Of a stretch of DNA of 64,000 bases, positions 1 through 11,990 are shown one piece after another. Position 1 is the stretch's first letter, and every line of letters starts with the position of its first letter. The DNA lies in contig CANTUV010000026.1 in NCBI GenBank assembly GCA_947685225.1, positions 58,737,501-58,801,500 on the forward strand. Direction: 5' to 3'. The notes below the pieces were generated by a model. That model searched no databases. It was not told where the DNA came from and was given only the letters and a program-made list of their open reading frames with translations. The DNA is from Garcia nutans (Eukaryota > Streptophyta > Magnoliopsida > Malpighiales > Euphorbiaceae). A program made the position numbers and the translations under genes.

Positions 1-317
1 TGATCCACACTGAGGTTGTCCTACTTTTTTATGAGATGTGAATTACCAGAGAAGCATTACTTTTTTTTTTATTCTGCAAATGACTTAATAAACAAGAAGA
101 AAACATAGCTATTTCTAACAACGAAGCAAGCAAACATAAAACAAATGACAACCACTGACTCTAGAGAGCCCTTCCAACTTGATAATACTTCCAACTGGAT
201 AATACTTCCAACTTCAAACATCATAACAAAACATTGATAAACAATGATTATATAGAACCATATTGGCACGCAAATGTGCTCAATGCAGTCAGTTACATGG
301 ATGGAAATGAAAGATAC

Positions 318-1022
318 CAGTAAATTCACAAGTTGATTTTGCAAAGACAATGCCAACATTTGGTCGCACACAATATTTCTTTGGAGAAGTAGTCTTAACC
401 TGCCAAGTATCGTGTCTGAATCATGTAGCTGACTGTGAATGTAAATCTCAAAATTAAGACACTCTCTTCAAAGATGAAATCAAGCAAAAACAATTCAAAC
501 CTTGAAAGCAACACTGTAATGGGTGTTATTGCTAAGTCTGACAGCACAAGAGCTCTGCTTCTTCAATTCAACTACAGATACAAATAGCACAAATGTTATC
601 TCCATAAAACCAGTACAACTATTCATTTAAAGATTCCTAGCAGTTAAAAGTATTCCCATATTTGCCTCAACACCTACTCTCGCCAAAAATAAACCTTTTC
701 ATAGTTTTTCAGTCCTCTTAAAGTGAAATAACGAAAAGGCCGTGTGCCTTCGAACAATTTCAGGCTAACCCACGTTTTTTCTTCTCTTTTTGTCTTCCCA
801 AAAGCAAACAGCAATAAGATAAAAATGTTAGCTTTCATAATCCTTTTCCCAGCCCATTACTTTTCAGCAAAGAGGGCATCAATTATCTTTAATAGCAATA
901 GCAATCACAAAAATTATTAAAAGCTAAATTAGTGATCAAGAATAGGAAATTATTAGAATGGGGCCATACTCACCTATAAATTTCAGTTCCTTGGGCTGGA
1001 CTTCTAAAAGTTGCGTGCTCAT
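318..1022 (-). CDS. VAP27-2: VAP27-2-like vesicle-associated protein, 5' coding exons (partial)
   Basis: VAP27 proteins are ER membrane proteins whose N-terminal MSP domain binds FFAT-type partners at ER contact sites. Three coding exons can be read on the minus strand: 1022-974 (begins MSTQLLEVQPKELKF), 571-501 (contains ELKKQSSCAVRL) and 399-318 (contains KTTSPKKYCVRPN). Donors are GTGAGT, GTTTGA and GTATCT; acceptors end in TAG and CAG; phases join without a break. Together they give about 67 residues, the first half of an MSP domain, ending in a split codon at 318. The KKYCVRPN core is a VAP signature, and the MxTQLL..QPK..KF start resembles Arabidopsis VAP27-2 more than VAP27-1. The next MSP exon, coiled coil and C-terminal membrane anchor lie beyond the left edge. 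Family assignment is strong; the exact paralogue is inferred. Confidence 0.85.
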
Positions 1023-2250
1023 GATTCTTTTTTCTCACAGAATTCAAAAACCAACCTTCTCAGCTTCCAAAGCTAATTTCTCTGTATAATAGAAAGAATA
1101 AAAAGTATAAATGAGACCCACACGTCAAACCCCATCCAAATAGCTACCCTACACCATATTCATACAGAATGTGTGCATATAATATTTGTTGACCAAAATC
1201 CAGTTCCAGAATCATTCCTTCTTGATCAAAATATGAATTAATATTCTATAAGAATGTCATGATCACTGCATCCTCAACCCAATTTTAATCAAATACAAAG
1301 TCAATGACTCTTCAGTCACGTCAATTTACAAAATCACAATTTTATAACCCAGAAAGAATAATATCATCATCATCAAAACAAATAAGTTTACATTTAAAAA
1401 AAAAAAAAAAGAGAAACCGCAATTCAACGCTGACCCTTTAAAAAAAACAAGATTCAGATCAGAGTCAGTATAACCACAAACACTGTAGAGAGAGAAAACA
1501 TTTGCCGAGTTTAAAAATGACCCGAATCACTGAATCAGAACAACGAACTCAACACTAAATCCAATTCGACTAAAATCAGTGAGAAAAACCCAAAGAAGAA
1601 GAAGAAGAAGAAGAAGAAGAAGAAGAAACTATATAAACTGAACTGATATTTCTTTAAGTCGAGTCATGATCAATCGGAAAAAGAACCCGAGAAGTCAAAG
1701 AAAGTCGGGAAGAAGGACATGCTTGAAAGTATCCAAATATATTATACTTAAAATTCGAAATTTGGCACTCAAAAAAAAATTCGAAATTTGATCACTAGAA
1801 AAGAAATATGAAGATACAAATTTCAGCTCGGATCACAGAGAACGACGTCGTCTAGAACTGTGGCTTTCGAACTTCAAGTCCAAACAGAGTCGACACTGAC
1901 TACTCGTTTTTGAAAAAAATATAGTAAAAAATTAAAAAGAAATAAATTAACAGAAGCAAAACGACAACGTTTGGTATCTTTGACATAACAATTAGCAGAT
2001 CGTCCAGAAACGAAGTATGAAAGAGAGCTTACTGGAATTTGACGAACTGCAGAGAACCGGATAGATAGAGAGAGAGAGAGAGAGAGGGGAAGTATTCTTA
2101 AGGATAGAGAATATAGAAATGCGTAAAGATGCCGTTTTTAAAGGTGACGTTTCGTAATCGTTTCTGGTTGTGATAGAAATCGAAAAATTCCAAAAGCACA
2201 AATTAGCAGGTGCTTCTGAAGAAGGAGCAGCAGTAACAGCAACCATAGAA
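1023..2250 (-). other. Probable 5' UTR, 5' UTR intron and promoter-proximal region of the VAP27-2-like gene
   Basis: On the minus strand a GTAAGC donor near 2033 and a TACAG acceptor at 1082 would define a 5' UTR intron, leaving a leader exon around 2034-2250 and a short one at 1081-1023. The leader holds a (GA)n run near 2068-2087; the intron holds a GAA run of about ten units at 1597-1627. An open frame at 2246-1992 has biased, repeat-driven composition and no recognisable domain, so it is treated as leader sequence. Transcript limits are inferred. Confidence 0.4.
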
Positions 2251-2299
2251 ATTCGACAGAGAGAATGAAATCATTTCATTTTTGTCCATATTATTGTTC

Positions 2300-5200
2300 G
2301 GTGAGCCGAGAAAGAAAGATTTTCAGAGAATATAATAAGAGAAGTGAAAGCTACGTTATGGAGAGTGAACAGTGGAGCTGATTAAGAGAGTAAAGGTGAA
2401 AATAGGCGGTTGTACCGGCCATTAACCAATCTGGACCATCTGGTTTTCTTTTATCTTTCTCTTCTGATCCTCTTCTCACCTTTGCTGTAAAAGGGGCGGA
2501 GGGATTAAATATATACATAATTATATAATTGCTTGTCCCTCCCAACCACTCACCCGCCACATTTGTATGTATATAAACTATATATATAAATATATATAAT
2601 ATCTATGAATATATAATTTTTAATTTTAAAAATTTTTAATCTATCAACTACTAAAATTAATATGATATGCTATTATTGAAATAACATAATAAATAATTTT
2701 TTTATTTTATTTCTATTTTAAAATTTTATTGAATTTTTTATTTTTATTTGTGTAAAATATAAATTTATTTAGAAATTTTAACTTATATTTTAATTTATTT
2801 AAAATAAGTTATATTATGATTGTATTGAATAATGAATTGATTTAGTATTTTAAATTTTAAATTAAATAAATTATAAATTATAAATTAAAATATTAAATAT
2901 AAAAAAGTTTAATATAAATTATAATGAAGTTAATAAAATTTAAATTATAAATTATAATTAGATTAATAACATTATAACTATAAATTTATAACTACCTGTG
3001 AATAATTTTTTTTATATAAATTTTATCCTCTCAATGAATTTTTAATTCCTTGCTAAAATACGTTTTGTGTTTGTTTATTTCCTAATTCAGAATTAGCAGT
3101 GAGATAATCTTATCATTATAAATGCGTTTTGTGTTTGTTTATTTCCTAATTCAGAATCAGCAGTGAGATACTCTTATCATTATATGTTATCTTACTAACC
3201 TAAATTATTGCTTTTTAAAGTATTATTAAGTTGATAATTATTAAAAGAAGTTTATATCGAAATTATTTGCAAATAAATATTTTCATATATATATATATAT
3301 ATATTAATATTTAATATTTAAATTCTCTTGTATAATATTACATGGATGTAGTGGATCATTTGTTAGTTAAAGCTGGTCGTTATTTATTATAATTTGGTGG
3401 ATAAATATATAATAATAATTTTTAAAATTTTAATATATATAATATATTATTGTTATCTCATTTAAAATATTATTTTTAATTTACGCATAATTATTAAAGT
3501 AATTATTATATTTTTTAAATTTATAAAAAATATTTTAAATAAATTATAATACACTCTATCGATATTAAAATTATTATTTTTATTTTATTAATTAATTCAT
3601 TAGTAATATTAATAAAGCTTGAGTAAAAAATTAACTTTTTAAAATTTGATAAAATATTAATTTTAGTGAAATAATTAAAAAAATGATAATTTCATTGGAT
3701 AGAGATTTAATATTTTAAAATATTTTAGAAGCATATAACAATGAAGTAAGGAATTAAATTAGCCATATATTATATGAAGAATGGGTCCGGTATTTTTGTG
3801 GCCATTTATAATGATTGCTTGCGTTACAACCCAATGCATATGATAATACTTTATAATAGTACATGAATCTTTGCAATCCAGCTTTGGATTTGCCCTTCTA
3901 TTTTAACTATCTAGCGTGCCACGGTTGAATTTTTACCATGTTTTAAAAGATAATTTTTAAATATATAATTGAATGTGAAAAGTTTTATTTTTTATAGTTT
4001 TCAATGAAAAATAATAATTTTAATTAATTTAAAAAATAATTGAAATTATTATCAACTTACCAAATAAAAACAATAAAAAATCAATAATTTTATCCTAAAT
4101 AAAATTCATAAACTGAAGATTATATAGATGAATGTCCTTCAAAATGATAACTAAAGTATTGCATCGTTTGCTAGAGGATGATATTTAATTATAATTTATT
4201 TTCAGCTATCTTATAATACTATATTTTTTATATCAAGGATCTTCTAAATCATAACTGAAAATATTTAGATTTATGTGATTCCGAAGGCAAATTCGACTAC
4301 TTATTATTTTTTTTATCCTACAGTAATAGAAATATTTTTTTATTTGTCTTAAAATATAATTTTATTACTTTATTTAAATTATAATTATATTATAAATTGA
4401 CTATTATAATCATATTTTATATTTTATAATCAATAATATTTATATTTAATTATTTATATTTTTTAAATTATAATTATATTTAATTCAATCAATAACTATT
4501 TTTATTTTTTATTTTTATAATAATCAATAGTTATTTAGTATAAATGAAGGGTAAAATGAGTAATTTATAATAAACATTTTGTCTATTAGTTAAATATCTA
4601 AATTTTTTTAATATGTGTAAAATTAAAAGTGCCTTTATTATTTTGGGACGAAGAAAATAGTTAACAAATTGAACATTTAATTTTTATTATTTATTTTTAT
4701 TGACATGGTGTAATTTCTCCTAAACTAAGTTTGAATTTGTTTGAAGGTGTTTTTGGGAATTTCCTTTATAAGACTTCTTCTTTTTGTTTCTATTTTCCTA
4801 TATATATATATATATATATATATAATGTCTAAATCGATGGACCATTGACATCATAATTTTTTATCTTTTCCTGTTTTCATTACTACATATATCACATGAA
4901 ATATGTGATTACTATTTATTATATTGTCAATTCTCCAAATTAACAAACTTTATTAATCTTTTTTTATAGAAAATTTATTAATCTTTTATTTTCCCTATCA
5001 TGAACATCATCATTTGATCTATCATATTCCCATTAATTCCTATTTCAATTATATATCAACAAAATACGGTTTAATTCAAAAATATTTTTTAATATGGTGG
5101 ATCTCATAATTTTAGCATGAAGTATTATACTTCTAATCGCATTTCCCTTAACTGTAAGTACTTTAACGCACAATTTATACGTAAAAACACTAATGTTTCT

Positions 5201-5322
5201 CCTATTAAGTTATTATAATTAGGCATAATGGCAGAGTTCCAAATTCCTTATTACAGTTATTAAAAATGATTTATTTTTTATTTTTTTTATTGATAAGGTT
5301 TCAATTTTCAAGCCCATGATTT
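2300..5322. other. AT-rich intergenic DNA, no gene seen
   Basis: Very AT-rich sequence with no supportable coding exon on either strand. It contains AT microsatellites near 3287-3304 and 4799-4824 and a 64 bp tandem duplication at 3061-3188. Long stretches alternate A and T runs and look like decayed transposon sequence, but I could not assign a family. Confidence 0.6.
3061..3188. repeat. 64 bp direct tandem duplication
   Basis: Two adjacent copies with a 64 bp period, both beginning CGTTTTGTGTTTGTTTATTT; the visible differences are a few substitutions (TTAGCAG/TCAGCAG, ATAATC/ATACTC). There is no coding content. Confidence 0.9.
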
Positions 5323-5330
5323 AATATGAA

Positions 5331-5934
5331 CAGGGGCGAAGCCAGACTGTGAAATAAAGAGGGGCGAAATTTTTTTTTTTATAAATTTTAAATTTTTCGT
5401 AATTATTTATCTCTTATTTTATTTTAATAGTATTTTATAAATTTATTAATTTATTAATAATATATTTTTATTATTAAAAAATTAATTAATAAAAAATATT
5501 AATATATATGTGTACAGAATTTTAAATTTATAAAATTTTTTATAACAAAAATAAAATAAAGAGAAAAAAATTAAATAATGAATATAATTTTTTAAAAAAT
5601 AATTAAAATAAATGAGTTGTTTAATTCATTAAATGTGTTCAAATTAATTTAGTTGAAAAATTTATCCCTTTCTTTATTGCTTTTTTGTATTTATATATTA
5701 TCAATTTTTTATCAATTTTTTAAAAGAGAACTATTGTATATAGAATAAATAATTTATTGTATTTGTTTTACTTCTTGTAAAAATTTTAAAAAAGAGGGGT
5801 GCAATTTAAAATTTTTTTAAAAAATTAATAAAAAATTTAAAATTTTTTAAAAAATATTATATATATATATTTTTTTTTTTCAAAAAGTGAAGGGGGCAAC
5901 TGCCCCCCTTCTCTTCTACATGCCTTCGCCAGTG
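5331..5934. mobile_element. Non-autonomous hAT-type MITE with 8 bp target-site duplication
   Basis: The 604 bp element starts CAGGGGCGAAGCCAG and ends CTTCGCCAGTG, giving imperfect terminal inverted repeats (CAGGGGCGAAG against CACTGGCGAAG). It is flanked by a perfect 8 bp duplication AATATGAA at 5323-5330 and 5935-5942. An 8 bp duplication and CAG..CTG-type ends are hAT hallmarks. The interior is AT-rich and non-coding. Its termini resemble those of the larger hAT element at 38915-42526, which could be a relative, but the interiors were not compared. Confidence 0.85.
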
Positions 5935-5984
5935 AATATGAAGTATAATTTTTTTATTTAACCTAACAGGTAAAAGCATTTTAA

Positions 5985-5988
<4 letters not shown>

Positions 5989-6080
<92 letters not shown>
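5989..6080. repeat. Compound microsatellite (CT)n(AT)n(AC)n
   Basis: About 27 CT units run straight into about 11 AT units and then about 9 AC units. An open frame across it on the minus strand is a composition artefact. Confidence 0.95.
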
Positions 6081-6226
6081 GAGTATTTTGCAAATGCATG
6101 TTCCTTTTATTATTATAATAAAAGAAAAAACTAATTTTGAATGTACTATTTAGAAAATATATACGTCATGATATATTTTGACAAACATGTTTATTTTTTT
6201 AATAGAATTTTTGATAAAAATATAAA

Positions 6227-6919
6227 CAACAACAACAACAACTAAGCCTTAATCCCAAACAAATTGGGGTCGGCTGTATGGATTCTCAACAAAATAAGCT
6301 CAAAAGACACCAAAAAAAAAACTCCAGCCTTAGGCCCCTTCCAAGACACGGATTTTACGTCTCCATTCAAGTCTGTCATTAATCAAATCCGCATCAAGAT
6401 CTAAGGCACGTAAGTCTCTTGCTATCACCTCCTTCCACACAGTTCTAGGTCTGCCACGACCTCTAGCCCCCTCAATCAACAAATTCTCACACTTACGAAC
6501 CGCAGCATTAGGAGGTCTTCTTAAAACATGCCCATACCATCTAAGTCTTCCTTCCCTCACCTTATCTCCGACGTCCGCTACTTGGACTTTTTGTCGAATA
6601 TGAACATTCTTAATTTTGTCCAGTCTGGTATGTCCACACATCCATCTTAGCATCCTCATTTCTGCCACACTCATCTTATGCAAATGTTGTCCCGTTGGTG
6701 CCCAACACTCACTACCATAGAGCATCGCAGGTCTAACAACCGTCCTATAGAATTTACCTTTCACTTTCAGAGGTATTTTCTTATCACATAAAACCCCAGT
6801 CGCACCCTTCCACTTCAACCACCCTACCTGTATTCTGTGAGCCACATCTTCATCTATACGGCCATCATTCTGGAACACCGAACCCAAATATTTGAATTAT
6901 TTTCTTATCAACCCAAATA
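6227..6919 (-). mobile_element. 5'-truncated RTE-type LINE insertion with 17 bp target-site duplication
   Basis: On the minus strand the element carries only the end of its reverse-transcriptase polyprotein (open from 6887 to 6330, preceded in frame by FKYL) and stops at a TTG-repeat tail (CAA repeats on the plus strand at 6227-6242). Motifs include YGSECWA, RMLRWMCGHTR, LRWYGHVLRR and GARGRGRPRTVW, typical of the C-terminal region of plant RTE (BovB-like) ORF2. The tail segment with AAATTGGGGTCGGCT is the characteristic RTE 3' end. Flanks share TTTGATAAAAATATAAA at 6210-6226 and 6920-6936. The intact frame and perfect duplication indicate a fairly recent insertion; 5' truncation implies it is not autonomous. 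Confidence 0.88.
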
Positions 6920-7203
6920 TTTGATAAAAATATAAAAAATAAAATAATTTTAAATTTATCATGTTTATAAATTATTTATTAAATTATCAAGATTTATAAA
7001 ATATTTATCAAAATACTAAATTTTTATTAGTTTATAATAAATTTATAGTCATTTTATAATAAGTTTATAATGGTTTATTATGAATTTATAAATTTTACAT
7101 ATTTTTATACTGAGCTCATTGTTACTTTAGTATGAATTTATAATAAAATAACTAAAATACATCTTATAAAAAGTAAAATTTTTTAAAAATATATAATAAA
7201 TAG
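6920..7203. repeat. AT-rich dispersed repeat, family A (copy 1)
   Basis: It starts TTTGATAAAAATATAAAAAA and continues through repeated TTTATAATAAATTTATAAT-like units to AAAATAACTAAAATA. Similar sequence in the same order occurs at about 22590-22835, 33555-33780 and 34997-35160. The RTE LINE inserted exactly at its left edge. No coding content; family unknown. Confidence 0.6.
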
Positions 7204-7499
7204 TGTTATTTTTATTTTTTTAATATAGAAAATATTTGCCATTTTCTTTCAAATTCACACATGGACATTTATCGATCACATTAAAAATTTTATTTTTTAT
7301 CAAGCATAATAAATATGACCGGTTAATAAAGTCCAATTTGTGGTGCTGAAGGAGATTAACTAATTTGAAATTAGTACCCTGAAAATGAAATAAAACCAAC
7401 CGGTTAGTTGACGACTCGAAAGAAGTGAAACCATCAAGAACTAAATAATTGGCCCGACTATAAAATAAACTTGAAGCTTCTGATGACGTCACCTCTCTC

Positions 7500-7622
7500 T
7501 AACCCTATATATATATATATATATTGATTTCTTCAAAAATACCCTAAAAAAATATTTAAAAAAAATGTCCACTTTTTTTATTTAAAAAATACACTTTTTC
7601 AATTTTAATTTTAAAAATATTA
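7500..7622. repeat. AT-rich dispersed repeat, family B (left half, split by the L1 element)
   Basis: The sequence TTTCTTCAAAAATACCCTAA followed by A-rich and CACTTTTTTTATTT blocks matches the arrangement seen at 11760-11930 and 43615-43800. The matching right half (AAAGATATATCTTTAATA) resumes near 10880, after the L1 LINE, so the L1 appears nested in this copy. Confidence 0.5.
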
Positions 7623-7626
7623 ATAG

Positions 7627-10600
7627 CTAGAGGTCTTATCGGTGGCAGCACTGAATTTACTAAGCTGTGTAAGGACTTTGACTTGTTGCAAAAAGAGGAA
7701 ATCTATTAGAAACAAAGATCTAAGCTTCATTAGCTTAATAATGGGGACGCTAATATCCGTTATTTTCATGCACATGCAAATTTCAGGCAAAGAAATAATT
7801 TTATCACTGCCTTAACGAACGAGGTGGGGAGGTAGTGATGGACCCGAATGAGATGGCAGATATTGTCTTTAAATATTGTGATGACTTATTTTTCCCCGTT
7901 TAGAACTGAAACTAGTGCTTTTGATTCAATTCCAGGCAAGGTAACCCAAGAAGATAATGAATTTTTATTATCCCCATTTAGTGCAGATGAATTTAGAGGG
8001 GTTGTTTTTCAAATGTATCTTGATAAAGTACCAGGTATTAACGGAATGAATCCAGCTTTTTTTTAAAAGTTCTGGCATATTGTGGGGTGATGAGGTTGTG
8101 AAAAGTTGTTCTTTCTGGATTAAACTGGGTGCTTTCCTAATTCTTTGAATAAGACAATTGTGGTGCTAATTTCGAAGATTAACTATCATTTGACTATGAG
8201 GGACTTCATACCAATTTTCCTTTGTAACGTGGTTTATAAAATCATTGCAAAGGTTATTGCAAACAGATTAAAAAAGTTGCTACCTAAAATTATTAGCCTT
8301 TTCCAATATGCTTTTGTACCAGGTAGATTAATTACAGATAATGTAATGGTTACTTTTGAAGTAATACACCGTATGAAAAGAAAGACTAAAGGCAAGAAAT
8401 GTGAAGTTGCTTTCAAAATTAATATTAGCAAAGCATATGATAAAGTCAGTTAGAATTTTTTGCGGTATATGATGCTGAAGCTTGGTGGATATGATTATAC
8501 TTTGTATCACTACAGTTCAATATCAAATTTCTTTTAATGGCCTAGAGGTGGGTCCTATTAGGCTAGGACGCAGCCTCAGGCAGGGGGATCCTCTATCTCC
8601 CTATCTTTTTATTCTTTGTGCAGAAGGATTATCAAAGCTATTTCGCAAGGCTGAGGTTAGAGGAGATCTCCATGGCTGTCGTATCACAAATAGAAATGCT
8701 TGTCCTAACATCTCACACTTATTTTTTTATCGATGATAGTTTTTTATTCTTCAGAGCCACTAGAGAGGAAAGTGCCACTGTGAAGCAAATTCTTGGGACT
8801 TATGAGAATGCTTCTGGCCAGGCTATTAATTTTCAGAAATCTTGAATTTTCTTTACTCCAAACACCTCATTGGACGATAAGAGTATTGTAATGGAGACTT
8901 TAGGAGTTCATACTCCTATTGATCATGGGAGATATCTGGGTCTTCCTTCCCTCATTGGTAAAAAGAAGAAACATGTTTTTTCTTATTTTAAAGAAAGATT
9001 GTATACGCGTATCTCTAGTTGGAAGAATAGATTCTTGTCTTTTGCAGGAAAGGAAATTCTCTTAAAGACTGTGGCCCAATCCTTACCAACATATTCATTA
9101 TGTGTTTCTCCTTCTTATTTCTACCTGTGAAGAACTTTAGAGGATGATGAACTCCTTTTGGTGGAAAAATAATTAAAGTGATCGTAGAGGTATTAATTGG
9201 ATCTCTTAGGATCGTCTTTGTGTTGCTAAGAAGTTTGAGGGTCTTGGCTTCTGCAACCTTCATGGGTTTATTTGCCTATGCTTGCTAAACAAGGATGGAG
9301 GTTTATCTCTAATCTTGATTCTCTTCCTGTTAGAATTTTCAAAGCTAAATATTTTGGTGATAAAAATTTTCTAAAAGCAGTATTGGGTAACAATCCTAGT
9401 TTTATTTAGAGGAACATTGTTTATGCTAAGGATTTGCTAAAACTTAGAATCTGCTGGAGGGTTGGAGATGTTTATTGTATTAATGTTCAATGTGACCCTT
9501 GGTTAATGAGGGATGATAATTTCTATCTTCGGGATGTTCCCCACAATTTGCCCGCTGATTTGCTTGTCAGTGACTTAATGCTTCCAGGGTAATTAAAATG
9601 GGATCACAGTAAGCTTGTTACATTGTTTGGCAGCCGGGTGTCTAGTCTTATTTCATTTATTCCATTAAGCAATAGTAGGAGGGAGGATTGTCGAATATGG
9701 CATCATACTATGGATGGTCGGTATACTGTTAAATCTGGGTATATGCTGGCAATAAATTACCTTTTATCCATTAATTATGGTGTGGTGCATGGGAATTGGA
9801 TAGGGTTATGGAATTTGGATATTCCTCCTAAGCTCAAGATTTTTCTTTGGAGAGCTTTACGAAATGTGCTTCCAACTCTGCTTGAGTTATTGAATAGAAG
9901 GGTCAACACTACTGCAGCCTGTGGGTGGTACAATTAGCCTGAAAATATTGATCATATCTTTCTAAGCTGTCTAAAATTTGTGGAGTGTTGGAATGCTTGG
10001 CTATTTATGCCAATCAGGGATCATTCGCTTCTTTTTTTACAGATCTGCTTAGGGACAATCTCAAGATGAAGGCAGTGATTGCTTCATCTGTTGCTTGGAG
10101 TTTGTGGCATTTTCGCAATCAAGCTGTCTGGAGGAATAGGAGTGCAACTGTGATGCAAATATTATCCTTAGCCTAAACTGTGCATGCCAACTGGGACCTT
10201 GCCAGGCGTGCTGATTTGAGAGCTCTGGTTCAAGCAAATTCAATTAACAGCCATTCCAATTGGAGGAAACCATCAGAAGGTCGGGTTAAGTGCAATTTGG
10301 ATGCTGCTGTCTTTGAATATGAAGGTCATTCTACTTTTGGGGCAGTGGTTAGAGATCATCATGAGAGATTCATAGGGGGAGTTCTGGGCCATTTCAATGT
10401 CTCTTTTGCTCCTAAAGTAGCTGAAGCTCTTGCACTTAAGGAAGTGCTATCTTGGATTAAACATGAGTCGTTGGTGAATGTTGATGTTGAGATAGACTGC
10501 TTAGAGTTATTTAATACTATTAGTTCTGGTTCTGTGGGTCTTACAGAGTTTGATGGGAGTATTCTTGATTGCTTAGAGATTAGTTGCATGATAGATGGAT

Positions 10601-10862
10601 TAGCCTTCCATTGGGTTAGTAAATTTGCTAACTTAACTGCTCATTCTCTTGCTAGGGTGGCTAAGTTTTATGCAAGTTTTATTAGATGGTCATCGTTTCC
10701 GAGTTTTCTTAGTCATGTTTTGGATGGTGATATACTTTGTTTGGATAATCAAGGATCTTAGGTTAGGGTGCACTGGGCAGGTCTATTGACTTGAGAGTTT
10801 TTAGTGATCCTTTATTTTATTTGTCTATGTTTGCCTTTTATTATTTTATTTCATTTAATTTT
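7627..10862 (+). mobile_element. L1-type LINE retrotransposon with RNase H domain, 5' truncated and decayed
   Basis: Frame-broken pieces read in order as a plant L1 polyprotein. First comes a pre-RT segment near 7740 (NNGDANIRYFHAHAN). Reverse transcriptase follows (8145-8453 YAFVPGRLITDN and SKAYDKV; about 8550-8620 LRQGDPLSPYLFILCAEGL; near 8729 IDDS in place of the usual ADD-type box). Next are the RT thumb (GRYLGLPSLIGKKKK, 8870-9130), a zf-RVT segment (9623-9937, DIPPKLKIFLWRAL) and an RNase H domain (10180-10761, LDAAVFEYEG, GAVVRDHHERF, NLTAHSLARVA). The endonuclease region is missing from the 5' end. Several in-frame stops and frameshifts separate the pieces, so the element is dead; the RNase H part is the best preserved. 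No clear poly-A tail is seen. Confidence 0.88.
10180..10761 (+). pseudogene. RNase H domain remnant of the L1 LINE
   Basis: An uninterrupted 193-codon frame forms the C-terminal type-I RNase H domain of the LINE polyprotein. Visible landmarks are KCNLDAAVFEYEG near the first catalytic Asp, FGAVVRDHHERFIGG, a VAEALALKEVL helix with the catalytic Glu, VEIDCLELFN with the second Asp, and HWVSKFANLTAHSLARVAK with the distal His region. It is open only because this part escaped the stops that break the upstream RT. It belongs to the surrounding element and not to a host gene. Confidence 0.85.
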
Positions 10863-11760
10863 TTGGTCAATTTTTTTTAAAATTAATTTTCAAAGATATA
10901 TCTTTAATATACATCAAGTATACTCAATTTTTAAAGATATATAATGGCTATATATTTAATATATTAAAAATACATTAAAAACATTAAAAAAAGTTAAAAT
11001 TATTCTATAGAGTGTTTTTTTTTCTTTGCCTCCCCTTTTTTTTACCACACACACACTCATATATATATATAGACCTAGTTTATTATATCGATTATAGATT
11101 AATATTCGGAGAATTTGGTAAAACAAATATTAGCAGAAATTAATTACATTTATCCATTCATTATCAATTATTTTTATTTTTATTAAGATTTTTTAATTAT
11201 TTTATAAAAAAATAAAATAAAATAATAATAATTTAACATAAATAAATTTATAATAATTATCATGTATATAATAGATTTATAATAAATTAATAATAATATT
11301 TATAAATAATATAATAAATTGATAAATTTGTAAATTGATTTTTGTATTAATAAATTTATAATATATATATATTTAAAATAAATTGATAAAAAATCTGAAT
11401 ATTGTGTTTCACTAATAATGAAATTTAAAAGGTATACATTGATATAGTTCAGTGATAAATGTATATTTTATATTTAATAGACCCATGATCATGATCGATT
11501 TAAAAAAAAAAGAAATTTGAAAATAATAAAATTAAAAATTTATCATTCAATGACGTGCTTCTAGTAAATTTTTGTTCCTTCTCAGCACTGCTGTTGAGAG
11601 ATCTTTTCTGGACAACCACAGCCGCCACTGTCACAAGTGGTGGTTGCTGGGTAGGCAAATTGAATGGTGACAGTGGAGAATCGTACAAGGCAATTTCTTG
11701 CCTGAAAATTGCAGGTTTTTTAATAGTGCAATTGGGTTAGGAAATTACAGTTATAGTCTA
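10863..11760. other. AT-rich intergenic DNA between repeats
   Basis: This contains the right half of the family B repeat (about 10863-11010), a CA run near 11046-11057, AT runs, and a moderately GC-rich patch at 11550-11740 with short open frames on both strands that match nothing I recognise. Confidence 0.5.
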
Positions 11761-11990
11761 TAATTTATTTTGGGTATCTTCAAAAATATTTTAAAAAATA
11801 AAAATATTTTTAAAAATATTCACTCTTTTTATTTCAAAAAAATATATATTTTTTCAATTTTTAATCTCAAAAATATCAAATTTTAAAGATATATTTTTAA
11901 TATACATTTAGCATATGAAAAATATATTTCATATATATTTAATATATATTTAATATATATATTAAAAAATATAATATTTTTAATATATAT
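11760..11990. repeat. AT-rich dispersed repeat, family B (uninterrupted copy)
   Basis: The order ATCTTCAAAAATATTTTAAA, CACTCTTTTTATTTC, TTTTTCAATTTTTAATCTCA, AAAGATATATTTTTAATATA corresponds to the two halves flanking the L1 at 7500-7622 and 10863-11010, and to 43615-43800. This copy shows what the site looks like without the L1. Confidence 0.5.

Noticed and set aside
69..371. 100-codon minus-strand frame
   Set aside because: It reads mostly intron of the VAP27-2-like gene in a different frame from exon 3.
1992..2246. 84-codon minus-strand frame
   Set aside because: It lies in the presumed VAP27-2-like leader, includes a GA microsatellite and has no domain.
5857..6099. 80-codon minus-strand frame with Arg-Glu repeats
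   Set aside because: Translation of the CT/AT/AC microsatellite; no start context or homology.
11500..11740. Short frames on both strands in a GC-richer patch
   Set aside because: No domain recognised; both strands equally open over a low-complexity stretch.
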